A DNA stretch of 64,000 nt, taken from positions 62,001 to 126,000 of the forward strand of contig CAZDET010000002.1 in assembly GCA_964504335.1 (NCBI GenBank). Direction: 5' to 3'. The notes beneath the pieces are model-generated. The model was not told the origin of the DNA. It was given only the letters and a program-made list of their open reading frames with translations, and did no database searches. Below are positions 38,192 through 45,915 of this stretch, one piece after another. Made by a program: the position numbers and the translations under genes. The stretch's first letter is position 1. The number at the start of each line of letters is the position of its first letter. This DNA is from CAZDET01 sp964504335. GTDB taxonomy: Bacteria; Bacteroidota; Bacteroidia; Chitinophagales; Saprospiraceae.

Positions 38192-39037
38192 TTAATTCCA
38201 GCTAGTGGCCCGCAGTTTCATTTCTTTAGCCACTTCTTCTCCCAAAAAGCGATCCATTAGAAAGTGAGCCCCGTAAATAGCCGGCGTGAGGATCAGGGCC
38301 ATCAAAAACTTGTAGGTATACTGTACCGTGGCAACGGCAAAAAGTTGGCTCCAACTCCAGGGCTCCACATTCCCCACCAGGCTCGGCCCGAGTTTGAAGG
38401 CAATGTACAACACCACGAAACTGTCGACCAGCTGGGAAATCACGGTGGAACCCGTGGCGCGTAGCCACACCTTGCTTTCCCCGGTGATTTCCTTGATGCG
38501 GTGAAAGGAAAGCACATCCGTGAACTGCGCCACTAAGAAAGCCGTCAGCGACCCGATGATGATCAGTAGCCCCTGCCCGAAAATGACGGAAAAGGCCGCT
38601 TGCATGCTCGGCACCCCCCGCGACTGATTCTGCCCCTCCCACCAATCGGCCGGCACTAACTGGATAGCGGCTGACACCGCGCCGAAGGCAAACAGAATCA
38701 GCCCGACAGTCATGAAGGAGAGCAGCCGAATGCCACGTTTGCCGTAGTATTCGTTGATGATATCCGTCATGACGAACACGATCGGCCACAACAACACCCC
38801 GGCCGAAAATTGGAGCGCTCCAACCTGGCCAAACAAGTTGAAGTTGAAAGGCGCTATTCCTAGGGAGTCTTCGAGCGAGAAAATCTTAACGCCAATGAAT
38901 TGAGCAACCAGCGCATTGGTGACGAAAAATCCACCCAGGATCAAGAATAATAAGCTGGGCCGATGCGACACCACGTCGGCATATTCTACATTCCGGGAAA
39001 TACGCGCCTTTGCTTCAGAAACAGATATCTGATTCAC
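38192..39037 (-). CDS. Queuosine precursor transporter (YhhQ/VUT family)
   Basis: This 281-residue inner-membrane protein has about six helices. Family signatures are GVLLWPIVFVMTDIINEYYG and the later helix STVISQLVDSFVVLYIAF, both typical of YhhQ, which imports preQ0/preQ1 for tRNA queuosine. The Lewinella-like version has an N-terminal extension of about 30 residues. It is the first gene of a two-gene unit with the uncharacterised protein downstream. Confidence 0.9.
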   Translation of the reverse strand: MNQISVSEAKARISRNVEYADVVSHRPSLLFLILGGFFVTNALVAQFIGVKIFSLEDSLGIAPFNFNLFGQVGALQFSAGVLLWPIVFVMTDIINEYYGKRGIRLLSFMTVGLILFAFGAVSAAIQLVPADWWEGQNQSRGVPSMQAAFSVIFGQGLLIIIGSLTAFLVAQFTDVLSFHRIKEITGESKVWLRATGSTVISQLVDSFVVLYIAFKLGPSLVGNVEPWSWSQLFAVATVQYTYKFLMALILTPAIYGAHFLMDRFLGEEVAKEMKLRATSWN

Positions 39038-39061
39038 GTCGGGAAGTTTGTATAATTGGGA

Positions 39062-39946
39062 ATGCGGAGGTCTTTAAATTGTTGCATTGTTGCCCTAACT
39101 GCACTGCTTTGGCTGCTTGGCAATCCGTTGGTAGGGCAAATTAGTTGGTCGATCGAGCCCAATCTTCAAATCGGCGACACCACACAATTGCACATCCTGA
39201 TGAGCGAGCGCGGCGACCGGCTGCTCGGCCGAATTGTCTTAATCACTCCCGACAGCCTTCAGTATCGCCTGCAATCTTCCGGTGATACGCTTTCCTTTAC
39301 GCCCCCGGAGGTACGCCGTATTCGCATCTTTGCGAGTGGATTGAGTGCCAATACCCCAAATGGTCGTTATCCGGTGGAGGACTACTATTATTCCCCTAGT
39401 GGCTTCCCGTTGCCCCGAAAACGCGTGTATCGCAATACCTCCATTTTGTTTAACGAACTGGAATTCGGGATTGGTCAACACGGTCGAATCGGTGTGGGGT
39501 ATATTGTTCCGGTTGTGCTAACCAGCCGTGTCCAATTATTTGGTGCACTGAGTGCGAAGTGGCGGTTGTTTTCCACATTCAACACCGCCCTCTTTCTTTT
39601 AGGGGTAAACGACAATCCGGTGGGCTCGCACGTGCTGGGCGGCATCTCCTACGGACGTCAGCAGACCTTTGCCAGTGCCGGCTTCGGGTACTTCATCGAC
39701 TGGTCGGATCGGGGGGCCATCTACAGCGGCATCCAATTGGGGGGGAGTTGGCTGCCAAGTGAGCGTTGGCGGGTATATTCCGAGGCCTTCATTATCTTCG
39801 AAGACGAGCAGACCACGGTAGTCCCGTTATTCGTCGGGTCGCGCTTTTTTCCGAAAAGCCGCCTCGACTTTGGCCTGGCCGTACCCCTTACCCTGGTTGG
39901 GGAAGGAGTTCCCATTCCCGTTCTCGGCTTTCGCACCTACTTCTAG
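39062..39946 (+). CDS. Secreted protein, probable small outer-membrane barrel
   Basis: This 294-residue protein has a signal peptide (CIVALTALLWLLGNPLVGQ). The N-terminal third has the pattern LIGRIVLITPDSLQYRL-like, often seen in Bacteroidota proteins that begin with a short beta domain. The rest alternates hydrophobic and polar residues (VGYIVPVVLTSRVQLFG; GGISYGRQQTFASAGFGYF) as in a barrel and ends in Phe. The ATG at 39062 is preferred to the TTG at 39056. No family was recognised. A mobile element follows 56 nt after the stop. Confidence 0.6.
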   Translation: MRRSLNCCIVALTALLWLLGNPLVGQISWSIEPNLQIGDTTQLHILMSERGDRLLGRIVLITPDSLQYRLQSSGDTLSFTPPEVRRIRIFASGLSANTPNGRYPVEDYYYSPSGFPLPRKRVYRNTSILFNELEFGIGQHGRIGVGYIVPVVLTSRVQLFGALSAKWRLFSTFNTALFLLGVNDNPVGSHVLGGISYGRQQTFASAGFGYFIDWSDRGAIYSGIQLGGSWLPSERWRVYSEAFIIFEDEQTTVVPLFVGSRFFPKSRLDFGLAVPLTLVGEGVPIPVLGFRTYF

Positions 39947-40002
39947 GTTATCGATCGGCCAACCATTCCTTAGCTCGCCTTGTTGCACGAGCAACCAATA
40001 AT

Positions 40003-40103
40003 CCTTCTTTGACAATTTTTGTGGTCGACACAAAACCGATAGCCGAAAAGGATTGAAGGCAGAGGATTTGTGTCGATATAACCACGAATATTGTCGGAGA
40101 ACC
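40003..40103 (+). mobile_element. MITE-like 101-bp element, copy 2, just upstream of the hscA-like gene
   Basis: It is the same length as copy 1 and identical except at 2 positions, both near its right end (ATATTGTCGG instead of AAATTGTCAG). Flanks are CCAATAAT on the left (39995-40002) and TCAATAAT on the right (40104-40111), an 8-bp target duplication with one mismatch. Its end is 17 nt from the start codon at 40121, so it lies in the leader of the chaperone gene, and any promoter must be inside the element or upstream of it. Confidence 0.88.
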
Positions 40104-40120
40104 TCAATAATTAAGCATTT

Positions 40121-41992
40121 ATGGCCAAATTTTCCATCGACCTTAAAGAAGGAAAGATAAAAGAAGATAGCGAACGCATTGTCGGCATCGACCTGGGTAC
40201 TACCAATAGCCTGGTAGCCTACATGGACGACGACACGGCAAGGGCAGTCAAGGGGAAAGATGGCAAATCGACGTTGGTACCATCGATTGTCCACTTCGAT
40301 GAAAACGGTCAAATCCTGGTCGGCGATGCCGCCAAAGAAAAGTTACTCACCCATCCGGAGCGCACGATTTATTCCGTCAAGCGACTGATGGGTAAAAGCT
40401 ATACCGATATTTCGGCTGTTGAAGATTATTTCGGCTACCAGATTCTGGACGAAGACGAGGAGCAGTTGGTTAAGATTCGCGTAGGAGACGCCTTTTATAC
40501 ACCCATCGAACTGTCGGCCGAAATTCTCAAGGAGCTGAAACGCCGTATCGAAGACGATCTGGAGGCCGTAGTCAGCCGAGCCGTAATTACGGTACCCGCC
40601 TACTTCAACGACGCTCAGCGCCAGGCCACCCGCGACGCCGGCAAACTGGCCGGGCTCGATGTGCTGCGGATCGTCAATGAACCCACCGCAGCGAGCCTCG
40701 CCTACGGCATCGGCCTCGACAAAGATGCCCCCGGTCAGCGCATCGCCGTGTACGATTTGGGGGGCGGCACCTTCGACATTTCCATCCTTTCCATCGAGCA
40801 AGGCATTTTCGAAGTTCTTTCCACTAACGGCGACACCTTCCTCGGCGGCGATGATTTCGACCGGGCCATCGTCGACTATTGGCTGGAACGAGCCGGCCGG
40901 GAATCCGCCACTTTGCAAAGTGACAAATCACTCAGCCAGGCGCTGCGCCTGGAAGCTGAACAGGCCAAAAAAGCACTCACGGCTTCCGAATCGTACGACG
41001 GAACGGTGGGAGAAATTGACTGCCGCATCGATCGCGCCACGTTCGAGTCGCTCATCGAGCCGCTCGTCGAGCGTACGCTCACCGCCTGCCGGCAGTCGCT
41101 GCGGGATGCGAATCTGCAAGTAGATGCCATCGACCACGTGGTGCTGGTCGGCGGCTCCACACGGGTACCACTCGTGCGGCAGCGCGTGGGGGATTATTTC
41201 CAGAAGGCTCCTCACGACGGCCTCAACCCCGATGAGGTAGTCGCATTGGGTGCCGCTATCCAGGCCGATGTACTGGCCGGCAACCAGAAGGATGTGCTGC
41301 TGCTCGACGTGACGCCCCTCTCGTTGGGGATCGAAACCGTAGGTGGCTTGATGGACGTCATCCTCCCCCGAAATTCGAAAGTACCCACCCGGGTAGGGCG
41401 CAAGTACACGACCTCCGTCGATGGCCAGCGCAACCTCAAAATCAGCGTCTACCAGGGCGAACGCGACCTCGTAGAGCACAACCGCAAACTCGGCGAGTTT
41501 ATCCTGCGCGGCATTCCGCCCATGCCCGCCGGCTTGCCCCAAATCGAAATCCAGTTTATTCTGGATGCCGACGGCATTCTCCGGGTGAAGGCCAAAGAGC
41601 TCCGCTCGGATACCGAACAGGAAATCACCATTAAATCGCAGTACGGCATTAGTGAAGAGGAAATGGCTAAAATGCTACTCGACAGCATCCAAAACGCCGA
41701 ATCCGATCTGCAAACACGTGCCCTGCTCGAAGCCCGCAACGAAGCCAACACCATCCTGCTCTCCGCCGACAAATTCATCGCCCAAAACCGCGATTGGCTC
41801 ACCCCCGAACAAGTCGCCAACATCGAATCCATGCGCGACGAATTGAAAACTACCGTGCAGGCCGAAGACAAAGACGCCATCAACCGCACCATGCAGGCCC
41901 TCAACGAGTACACCGCTCCCCTCGCCCATGAGGCGCTCGATCGCAATGTGGCAAAGGCGGTAGCAGGGAAGTCAATAGCGGATGGTAACTAG
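40121..41992 (+). CDS. hscA: Hsp70 family chaperone, HscA-like (Fe-S cluster assembly)
   Basis: This 623-residue DnaK relative has the ATPase motifs [15 protein letters not shown] (phosphate 1), [15 protein letters not shown] (phosphate 2) and [16 protein letters not shown] (adenosine). The substrate-binding domain carries [18 protein letters not shown] and [10 protein letters not shown]. HscA rather than DnaK is inferred from the length, the N-terminal extension before the first strand, the short lid, and similarity in the segment after 'RGIP'. No hscB or isc genes are seen here. HscA helps transfer Fe-S clusters from the scaffold IscU. The start codon lies 17 nt after a mobile element. Confidence 0.75.
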   Translation: MAKFSIDLKEGKIKEDSERIVGIDLGTTNSLVAYMDDDTARAVKGKDGKSTLVPSIVHFDENGQILVGDAAKEKLLTHPERTIYSVKRLMGKSYTDISAVEDYFGYQILDEDEEQLVKIRVGDAFYTPIELSAEILKELKRRIEDDLEAVVSRAVITVPAYFNDAQRQATRDAGKLAGLDVLRIVNEPTAASLAYGIGLDKDAPGQRIAVYDLGGGTFDISILSIEQGIFEVLSTNGDTFLGGDDFDRAIVDYWLERAGRESATLQSDKSLSQALRLEAEQAKKALTASESYDGTVGEIDCRIDRATFESLIEPLVERTLTACRQSLRDANLQVDAIDHVVLVGGSTRVPLVRQRVGDYFQKAPHDGLNPDEVVALGAAIQADVLAGNQKDVLLLDVTPLSLGIETVGGLMDVILPRNSKVPTRVGRKYTTSVDGQRNLKISVYQGERDLVEHNRKLGEFILRGIPPMPAGLPQIEIQFILDADGILRVKAKELRSDTEQEITIKSQYGISEEEMAKMLLDSIQNAESDLQTRALLEARNEANTILLSADKFIAQNRDWLTPEQVANIESMRDELKTTVQAEDKDAINRTMQALNEYTAPLAHEALDRNVAKAVAGKSIADGN

Positions 41993-42011
41993 TGAATGCG
42001 AATTTCACAAT

Positions 42012-42049
42012 ATTCAACATTCAACATTCGCCATTCATCATTCACCATT
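42012..42049 (+). repeat. ATTCAnC heptamer repeat in the SUI1 leader
   Basis: Five heptamers (ATTCAAC, ATTCAAC, ATTCGCC, ATTCATC, ATTCACC) plus ATT end 8 nt before the start codon at 42058. Same unit and orientation relative to the gene as the tract before fadA. Confidence 0.85.
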
Positions 42050-42057
42050 AAAAAACC

Positions 42058-42399
42058 ATGAGTAAGAAAAACCGCAAAGGCATCGTCTACAGTACTAATC
42101 CCGATTTCGAATACCAGCACGAAGCCGCACCCGAAGAGGATACCCTCCCCCCGCAGCAACAGAAATTGCGCGTGCAGATTGACCGCAAAAAGCGCAAGGG
42201 CAAGGAAGTGACGCTCGTAACGGGCTTTGTGGGCACCCAAGACGATCTGGCCGATTTGGGCAAGTACCTGAAGAGCAAGTGCGGCGTCGGCGGCTCGGCC
42301 AAGGACGGGGAAATTATCGTGCAGGGCAACAATCGCGACAAGGTGGTGGAGCTACTGAAAGAGAAAGGATACAGCCAGACGAAGGCGGCTGGGGGGTGA
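42058..42399 (+). CDS. SUI1/eIF1-like translation factor (YciH family)
   Basis: This 113-residue protein has a basic N-terminus (MSKKNRKGIVYSTNPDFEY) and a SUI1 domain (about residues 35-108). The domain contains IDRKKRKGKEVTLVTGF, LGKYLKSKCGVGGSAKDGEI and VQGNNRDKVVELL, which match bacterial YciH. These proteins bind the small ribosomal subunit and are thought to affect start-site choice. The gene has a G-free heptamer-repeat leader and no Shine-Dalgarno site. Confidence 0.92.
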   Translation: MSKKNRKGIVYSTNPDFEYQHEAAPEEDTLPPQQQKLRVQIDRKKRKGKEVTLVTGFVGTQDDLADLGKYLKSKCGVGGSAKDGEIIVQGNNRDKVVELLKEKGYSQTKAAGG

Positions 42400-42663
42400 G
42401 TGGAACCCGATAAGTTTTCATAGAGCGTCTAGCACTTTGAGAAAGGACTCACATTGACAATTTTCCGCCATTTTGGACACCAAGATTTGGCATGGAAGAG
42501 GAGTATAGTACATGGGAAGCCAGATGGTGGTGGGATTCTACTCGACAGCGGCGGGCGGTCGGCCTGACGAGCTTTCTGAAACGTTTACACCACTTTTTAA
42601 TCTTTTGCCTTCCGCACCGTGTTTTACGTAAAGAACAAATATTTTTACACGTGAATCTCCGAT

Positions 42664-42909
42664 ATGGATAAGAAACTGACGCTCAGTCTTGACGGAAACA
42701 TCATTGAAAAGGCCAAAGAATATGCGAGAAGCAACGAAGTTAGTCTATCAAAACTCGTTGAGTCGTATTTGAGCTCCTTATTGGAAAGCAACACAGAGGA
42801 AGTGGAGATCACACCACTTGTGGAAAGCTTAATTGGAATTATAGACATTCCAGAAGATTTCGATGAAACAGAGGGGTACACCAACTATTTACTCGAAAAA
42901 TATAAATGA
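42664..42909 (+). CDS. Antitoxin of a PIN-type toxin-antitoxin pair (DUF6364-like)
   Basis: This 81-residue protein has an N-terminal ribbon-helix-helix-like region (KKLTLSLDGNIIEKAKEYA ... VSLSKLVESYL) and an acidic C-terminal tail (FDETEGYTNYLLEKYK), as in DUF6364 antitoxins. It would bind DNA at its own promoter and neutralise the PIN toxin. The stop codon overlaps the toxin start (ATGA at 42906-42909). The gene is clearly richer in A and T than its neighbours, consistent with gain by transfer. The 264 nt before it contain no convincing gene. Confidence 0.85.
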   Translation: MDKKLTLSLDGNIIEKAKEYARSNEVSLSKLVESYLSSLLESNTEEVEITPLVESLIGIIDIPEDFDETEGYTNYLLEKYK

Positions 42910-43322
42910 AGTCGTTATTCGTAGATACAAATATTGTTATCGATCTCCTTGCCAAGCGGGAGCTTCATTATTTAGATGCTGCCAAATTATTTTCCTTAGC
43001 TGATCGCGGAAAAATTACGCTTTGTGTTTCGTCACTTTCCTTTGCGAATGCGAATTATATACTTACGAAACTAAAAAACGCCAAGGAGGCCAGAACTATC
43101 CTTGTCAAATTCAAAGTACTCGTTACAGTATCGAATCTATCCGATAAAATAGTTGAATTAGCGCTAAATGATGCGTCCTTCAAGGATTTTGAAGATGGGC
43201 TGCAGTACTACACAGCGATTGAAAGCAACTGTACAATAATCATAACCAGAAATCTTAAAGACTATCGAGCAGCTAACATCCCCGTTATGACAGCAGCACA
43301 GTATTTGAAGAGCAGGCAATAA
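42906..43322 (+). CDS. PIN domain toxin (VapC-like)
   Basis: This 138-residue PIN domain protein has the first acidic strand SLFVDTNIVIDLL (Asp at about residue 7), a middle acidic region, and the late motif DFEDGLQYYTAIE with the paired acidic residues. The strand CTIIITRNLKDY follows. PIN toxins are metal-dependent RNases that usually cleave tRNA or rRNA. All four expected acidic positions appear present, so it is probably active. It forms an overlapping pair with the antitoxin upstream. Confidence 0.9.
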   Translation: MKSLFVDTNIVIDLLAKRELHYLDAAKLFSLADRGKITLCVSSLSFANANYILTKLKNAKEARTILVKFKVLVTVSNLSDKIVELALNDASFKDFEDGLQYYTAIESNCTIIITRNLKDYRAANIPVMTAAQYLKSRQ

Positions 43323-43563
43323 GATTGCTGAAAACGGATATGACCACAACTGGTTTAGAAACAACCCCTTTGACACTACCAGCCTGTGCAATAACTGGGT
43401 GAAGTCGGTGTTGAAAGACGCTGCCGAACCCCTACTGTGGCTAGGGTCTACCCAGGGGCTTCAGCCGATTCGACCTACGTGCAGAAACCTTCCTCAATTA
43501 TCCCGTCATTCCCGTTAGCGATTCATTCGAGCGTAGAAGCGAATATCCTCGGCCTCTGTCGAT

Positions 43564-44149
43564 TTGACCGCGTGGAATGGTTGTGCCCAGGAAACAATCC
43601 ACTACAGAGTCAATGCCAGCGGACACAACTGGCCGGGAGGCGTCAGTAGTTTCCCCTTCCTCGGCAACTTTAACCTCGACATCAGCGCCAGTTCGGAGAT
43701 CTGGAATTTCTTCAATCGAAATACTTTATCCGACACGACTACTTCAATAAGACCACATAGGCCTATCTCCACCATCCAGCTCCAAGTCGCACCTACCCCC
43801 TTTTCAGATGTATTGGACCTGGAGATGGAACTCGAAAGTGCTTCCCGAGTTGAGGTTTCGTTGATCAATGCGCTCGGTCAGACGCTGCGTACTGCTCCAA
43901 GTCAATTTGGTTCTCTGACCATTTTCGTGGTTATATCGACACAAATCCTCCGCCTTCAATCCTTTTCGGCCATCAGTTTTGTGTCGACCACAAAAATTGT
44001 CAAAGAAGGGTCAATTTTTCCCGGCGGGTGTCCACTGATTTAATTGGTCGTTTGGCCCGCTAAACGCCACCCCCGGTATATACTACATCCGACTGCAGGC
44101 TGCCGATGAAGTCCTCGTGCGGCCCGTTTTGTATGCTCCGAGCAAATAG
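43564..44149 (+). pseudogene. Broken T9SS-exported CE1/LpqC-like esterase, cut by a MITE
   Basis: Residual coding shows the C-terminal end of a polyhydroxybutyrate-depolymerase/feruloyl-esterase-like protein: VNASGHNWPGG (family GGHTWPG, catalytic His) then NLDISASSEIWNFF. A T9SS type A sorting domain follows (APTPFSDVLDLEMEL; VEVSLINALGQTL). The MITE copy at 43909-44009 is inserted after LRTAPSQF. If the element and one 8-bp duplication are removed, the frame continues to ATPGIYYIRLQ and the stop at 44147-44149, but with one in-frame TGA at 44036-44038. Upstream, 43324-43563, the frame is disrupted and only scraps such as ENGYDHNWFRNN remain. The gene is dead. Confidence 0.75.
43909..44009 (-). 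mobile_element. MITE-like 101-bp element, copy 3, inside the esterase pseudogene
   Basis: The reverse complement of copies 1 and 2, with 4 mismatches to copy 1. Perfect 8-bp target duplications, GTCAATTT, flank it at 43901-43908 and 44010-44017. On the plus strand it starts GGTTCTCTGACC and ends GTCAAAGAAGG. It interrupts the type IX sorting domain of an esterase and shifts the frame (109 added nt). Confidence 0.9.
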
Positions 44150-44333
44150 ACCAAAGCCTTCCTGTAGCCACTGCGGGAAGGCCATTCTCCAAACTTATTA
44201 TCGATGGAATCCCATCCCCTTCAAATAACGCCCACCGATGTATGCCACTGCCCTGCTCGTTTGCCTTTTGGGAATGCTCTACCTTTTCAAAATAAGCGGC
44301 AAATGGAGTTCGAAATTAAGGTGGAGACTGAGG

Positions 44334-44364
44334 TTGTAGTCGTAAAGGGAGCATGCTATCTTCG
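44334..44364 (+). promoter_or_regulatory. Candidate Bacteroidota-type promoter
   Basis: TTG at 44334-44336 and TATCTTCG at 44357-44364 are separated by 20 nt, matching the -33 TTTG / -7 TAnnTTTG layout, with C for T in the -7 box. The start codon of the cytochrome/FG-GAP gene is 22 nt downstream of the box. The remaining sequence from 44150 to 44333 shows no gene. Confidence 0.45.
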
Positions 44365-44385
44365 CACGGAAAGTCTCACACCCCC

Positions 44386-45912
44386 ATGAAGCACGCCCTC
44401 TCCGCTCTTTTCTTCTTTTTTCTACTTGCAGTACTCGTCGACTGCACCAACGAAACGGCCCAATCGGATACGGATGCTTCCGGGGCTCAATTAGCCCGGG
44501 TTCGCTGCGGAAGCTGTCACCAATATCCCGAGCCGGATTTGCTGCCGAAAGCCACCTGGCAACAATATGTACTGCCCCGGATGGGCTACCTGCTCGGTGT
44601 GTACGATGCCGACAATCCGCGAGCCACTCTGATCGAATCGGGCCCGGGTGGGGAGGCCGTCCGAAAGGCGAATACCTATCCGGAGGAGCCCCAAATTAGC
44701 GCTGATGATTGGGAAGCCATCCAGGCATTTTACCTGAACAATGCGCCGGACCAATTGCCAAAACCCGGGCTCCCTGCGTTGGATACGAATCTACTCCTTT
44801 TCGAAGCGGTCTATCCGGAGCTTCGTCTATCTCCCCCAAGCGCGACGCTGGTGGACATCGGTCGTCAGGGAGGGCTGTTTTTGGGAGATGCCAATACCAA
44901 GGCGTTTTACCAACTCGATCCCAACTTACAATTGCAACAGGCCGCTCAAGTGCGGGAAGGAGCCGTTGCGCTCACCGAATTCCCAAATCAATTGCTGCTT
45001 ACGGTGATGGGTTCGTTTTCTCCGACCGATGCCGCTTCGGGCTTTTTGATGGCCTTACCCAAGCAAACGAACCAATCTCCTCAGGTGTTGATCCCGAATT
45101 TGCAACGACCCGTCCACACGGCGGTAGGCGATCTGGATAATGACCAACGGCCCGATTTCGTCATTTCTGAATTTGCTAAATGGACCGGACGCCTGGCGTA
45201 CTGGACCCTGGTGGACGGGCAATACCAACCGACCGTCTTGCGAAATGCGCCTGGAGCCATTCGATCAGTACTAGTCGATTGGAATCAGGATGGGCGCGAC
45301 GACGTGGTTGCCCTATTCGGACAAGGGGCAGAGGGCATCTACGTGTTTTACAACCGGGGAGATGGCCGTTTCAAAGAAGAACGCATCCTGGAATTTCCCT
45401 CCTCGTATGGCTCCAGTTATTTTGACCTGGTCGATTTGGACCGCGACGGCGACTTTGACATTCTGTACACCAACGGCGACAATGCGGATTATCCCCCGAT
45501 ATTAAAACCTTATCACGGCATTCGTTTCTTTACCAACGACGGGAATAATCAATTTTCGGAAACCTTCTTTTATCCCCTTGCCGGGGCCTACAAGGCGATT
45601 CCCGGTGATTTCGATGCCGACGGCGACTTTGATCTGGCAGCCATTTCCTTTTTCCCAGATTTCGCCGGGCAACCAGAGCGTTCCTTTCTCTATCTGGAAA
45701 ACCAGGGAAATGGGCAGTACCAAACTAAAACCTTCCCCGGTTCCACCAATGGCCGCTGGATCACGATGGATGCCGGTGATTTGGACCGCGACGGCGACCT
45801 GGATATCGTGTTAGGATCGCTGGCCTTTGAGGTGGTGCCTTCCACGGGTATCTTGAACCAATGGGTAGCATCAGGGTTGCCGTTTGTGGTGCTGGAGAAT
45901 CAGTTGAAATAA
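44386..45912 (+). CDS. Exported lipoprotein with haem c motif and FG-GAP/VCBS repeats
   Basis: This 508-residue protein has a lipoprotein signal with lipobox LVDC at about residue 20. A single cytochrome c motif (VRCGSCHQYPEPDLLP, CxxCH) follows within a small helical domain (to about residue 125). Then comes a beta-propeller of FG-GAP/VCBS repeats with calcium-loop motifs such as DLDNDQRPDFVI, DWNQDGRDDVVAL, DLDRDGDFDILY and DFDADGDFDLAA. The start at 44386 fits the signal; the frame opens earlier at 44353. It is convergent (3 nt) with a dihaem peroxidase gene. A surface redox or binding role is inferred; the haem partner is unknown. Confidence 0.82.
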   Translation: MKHALSALFFFFLLAVLVDCTNETAQSDTDASGAQLARVRCGSCHQYPEPDLLPKATWQQYVLPRMGYLLGVYDADNPRATLIESGPGGEAVRKANTYPEEPQISADDWEAIQAFYLNNAPDQLPKPGLPALDTNLLLFEAVYPELRLSPPSATLVDIGRQGGLFLGDANTKAFYQLDPNLQLQQAAQVREGAVALTEFPNQLLLTVMGSFSPTDAASGFLMALPKQTNQSPQVLIPNLQRPVHTAVGDLDNDQRPDFVISEFAKWTGRLAYWTLVDGQYQPTVLRNAPGAIRSVLVDWNQDGRDDVVALFGQGAEGIYVFYNRGDGRFKEERILEFPSSYGSSYFDLVDLDRDGDFDILYTNGDNADYPPILKPYHGIRFFTNDGNNQFSETFFYPLAGAYKAIPGDFDADGDFDLAAISFFPDFAGQPERSFLYLENQGNGQYQTKTFPGSTNGRWITMDAGDLDRDGDLDIVLGSLAFEVVPSTGILNQWVASGLPFVVLENQLK

Positions 45913-45915
45913 CGA

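Noticed and set aside
42400..42663. Short frame after the SUI1 gene (about 42510-42630)
   Set aside because: About 40 codons with no family resemblance and no plausible start context; treated as non-coding.
44150..44182. Inverted repeat GCCTTCC/GGAAGGC after the pseudogene as a terminator
   Set aside because: No T-tract follows on either strand, so it is not a convincing terminator.
44204..44389. 61-residue frame before the haem/FG-GAP gene
   Set aside because: No motif, overlaps the likely promoter and lies next to decayed sequence.
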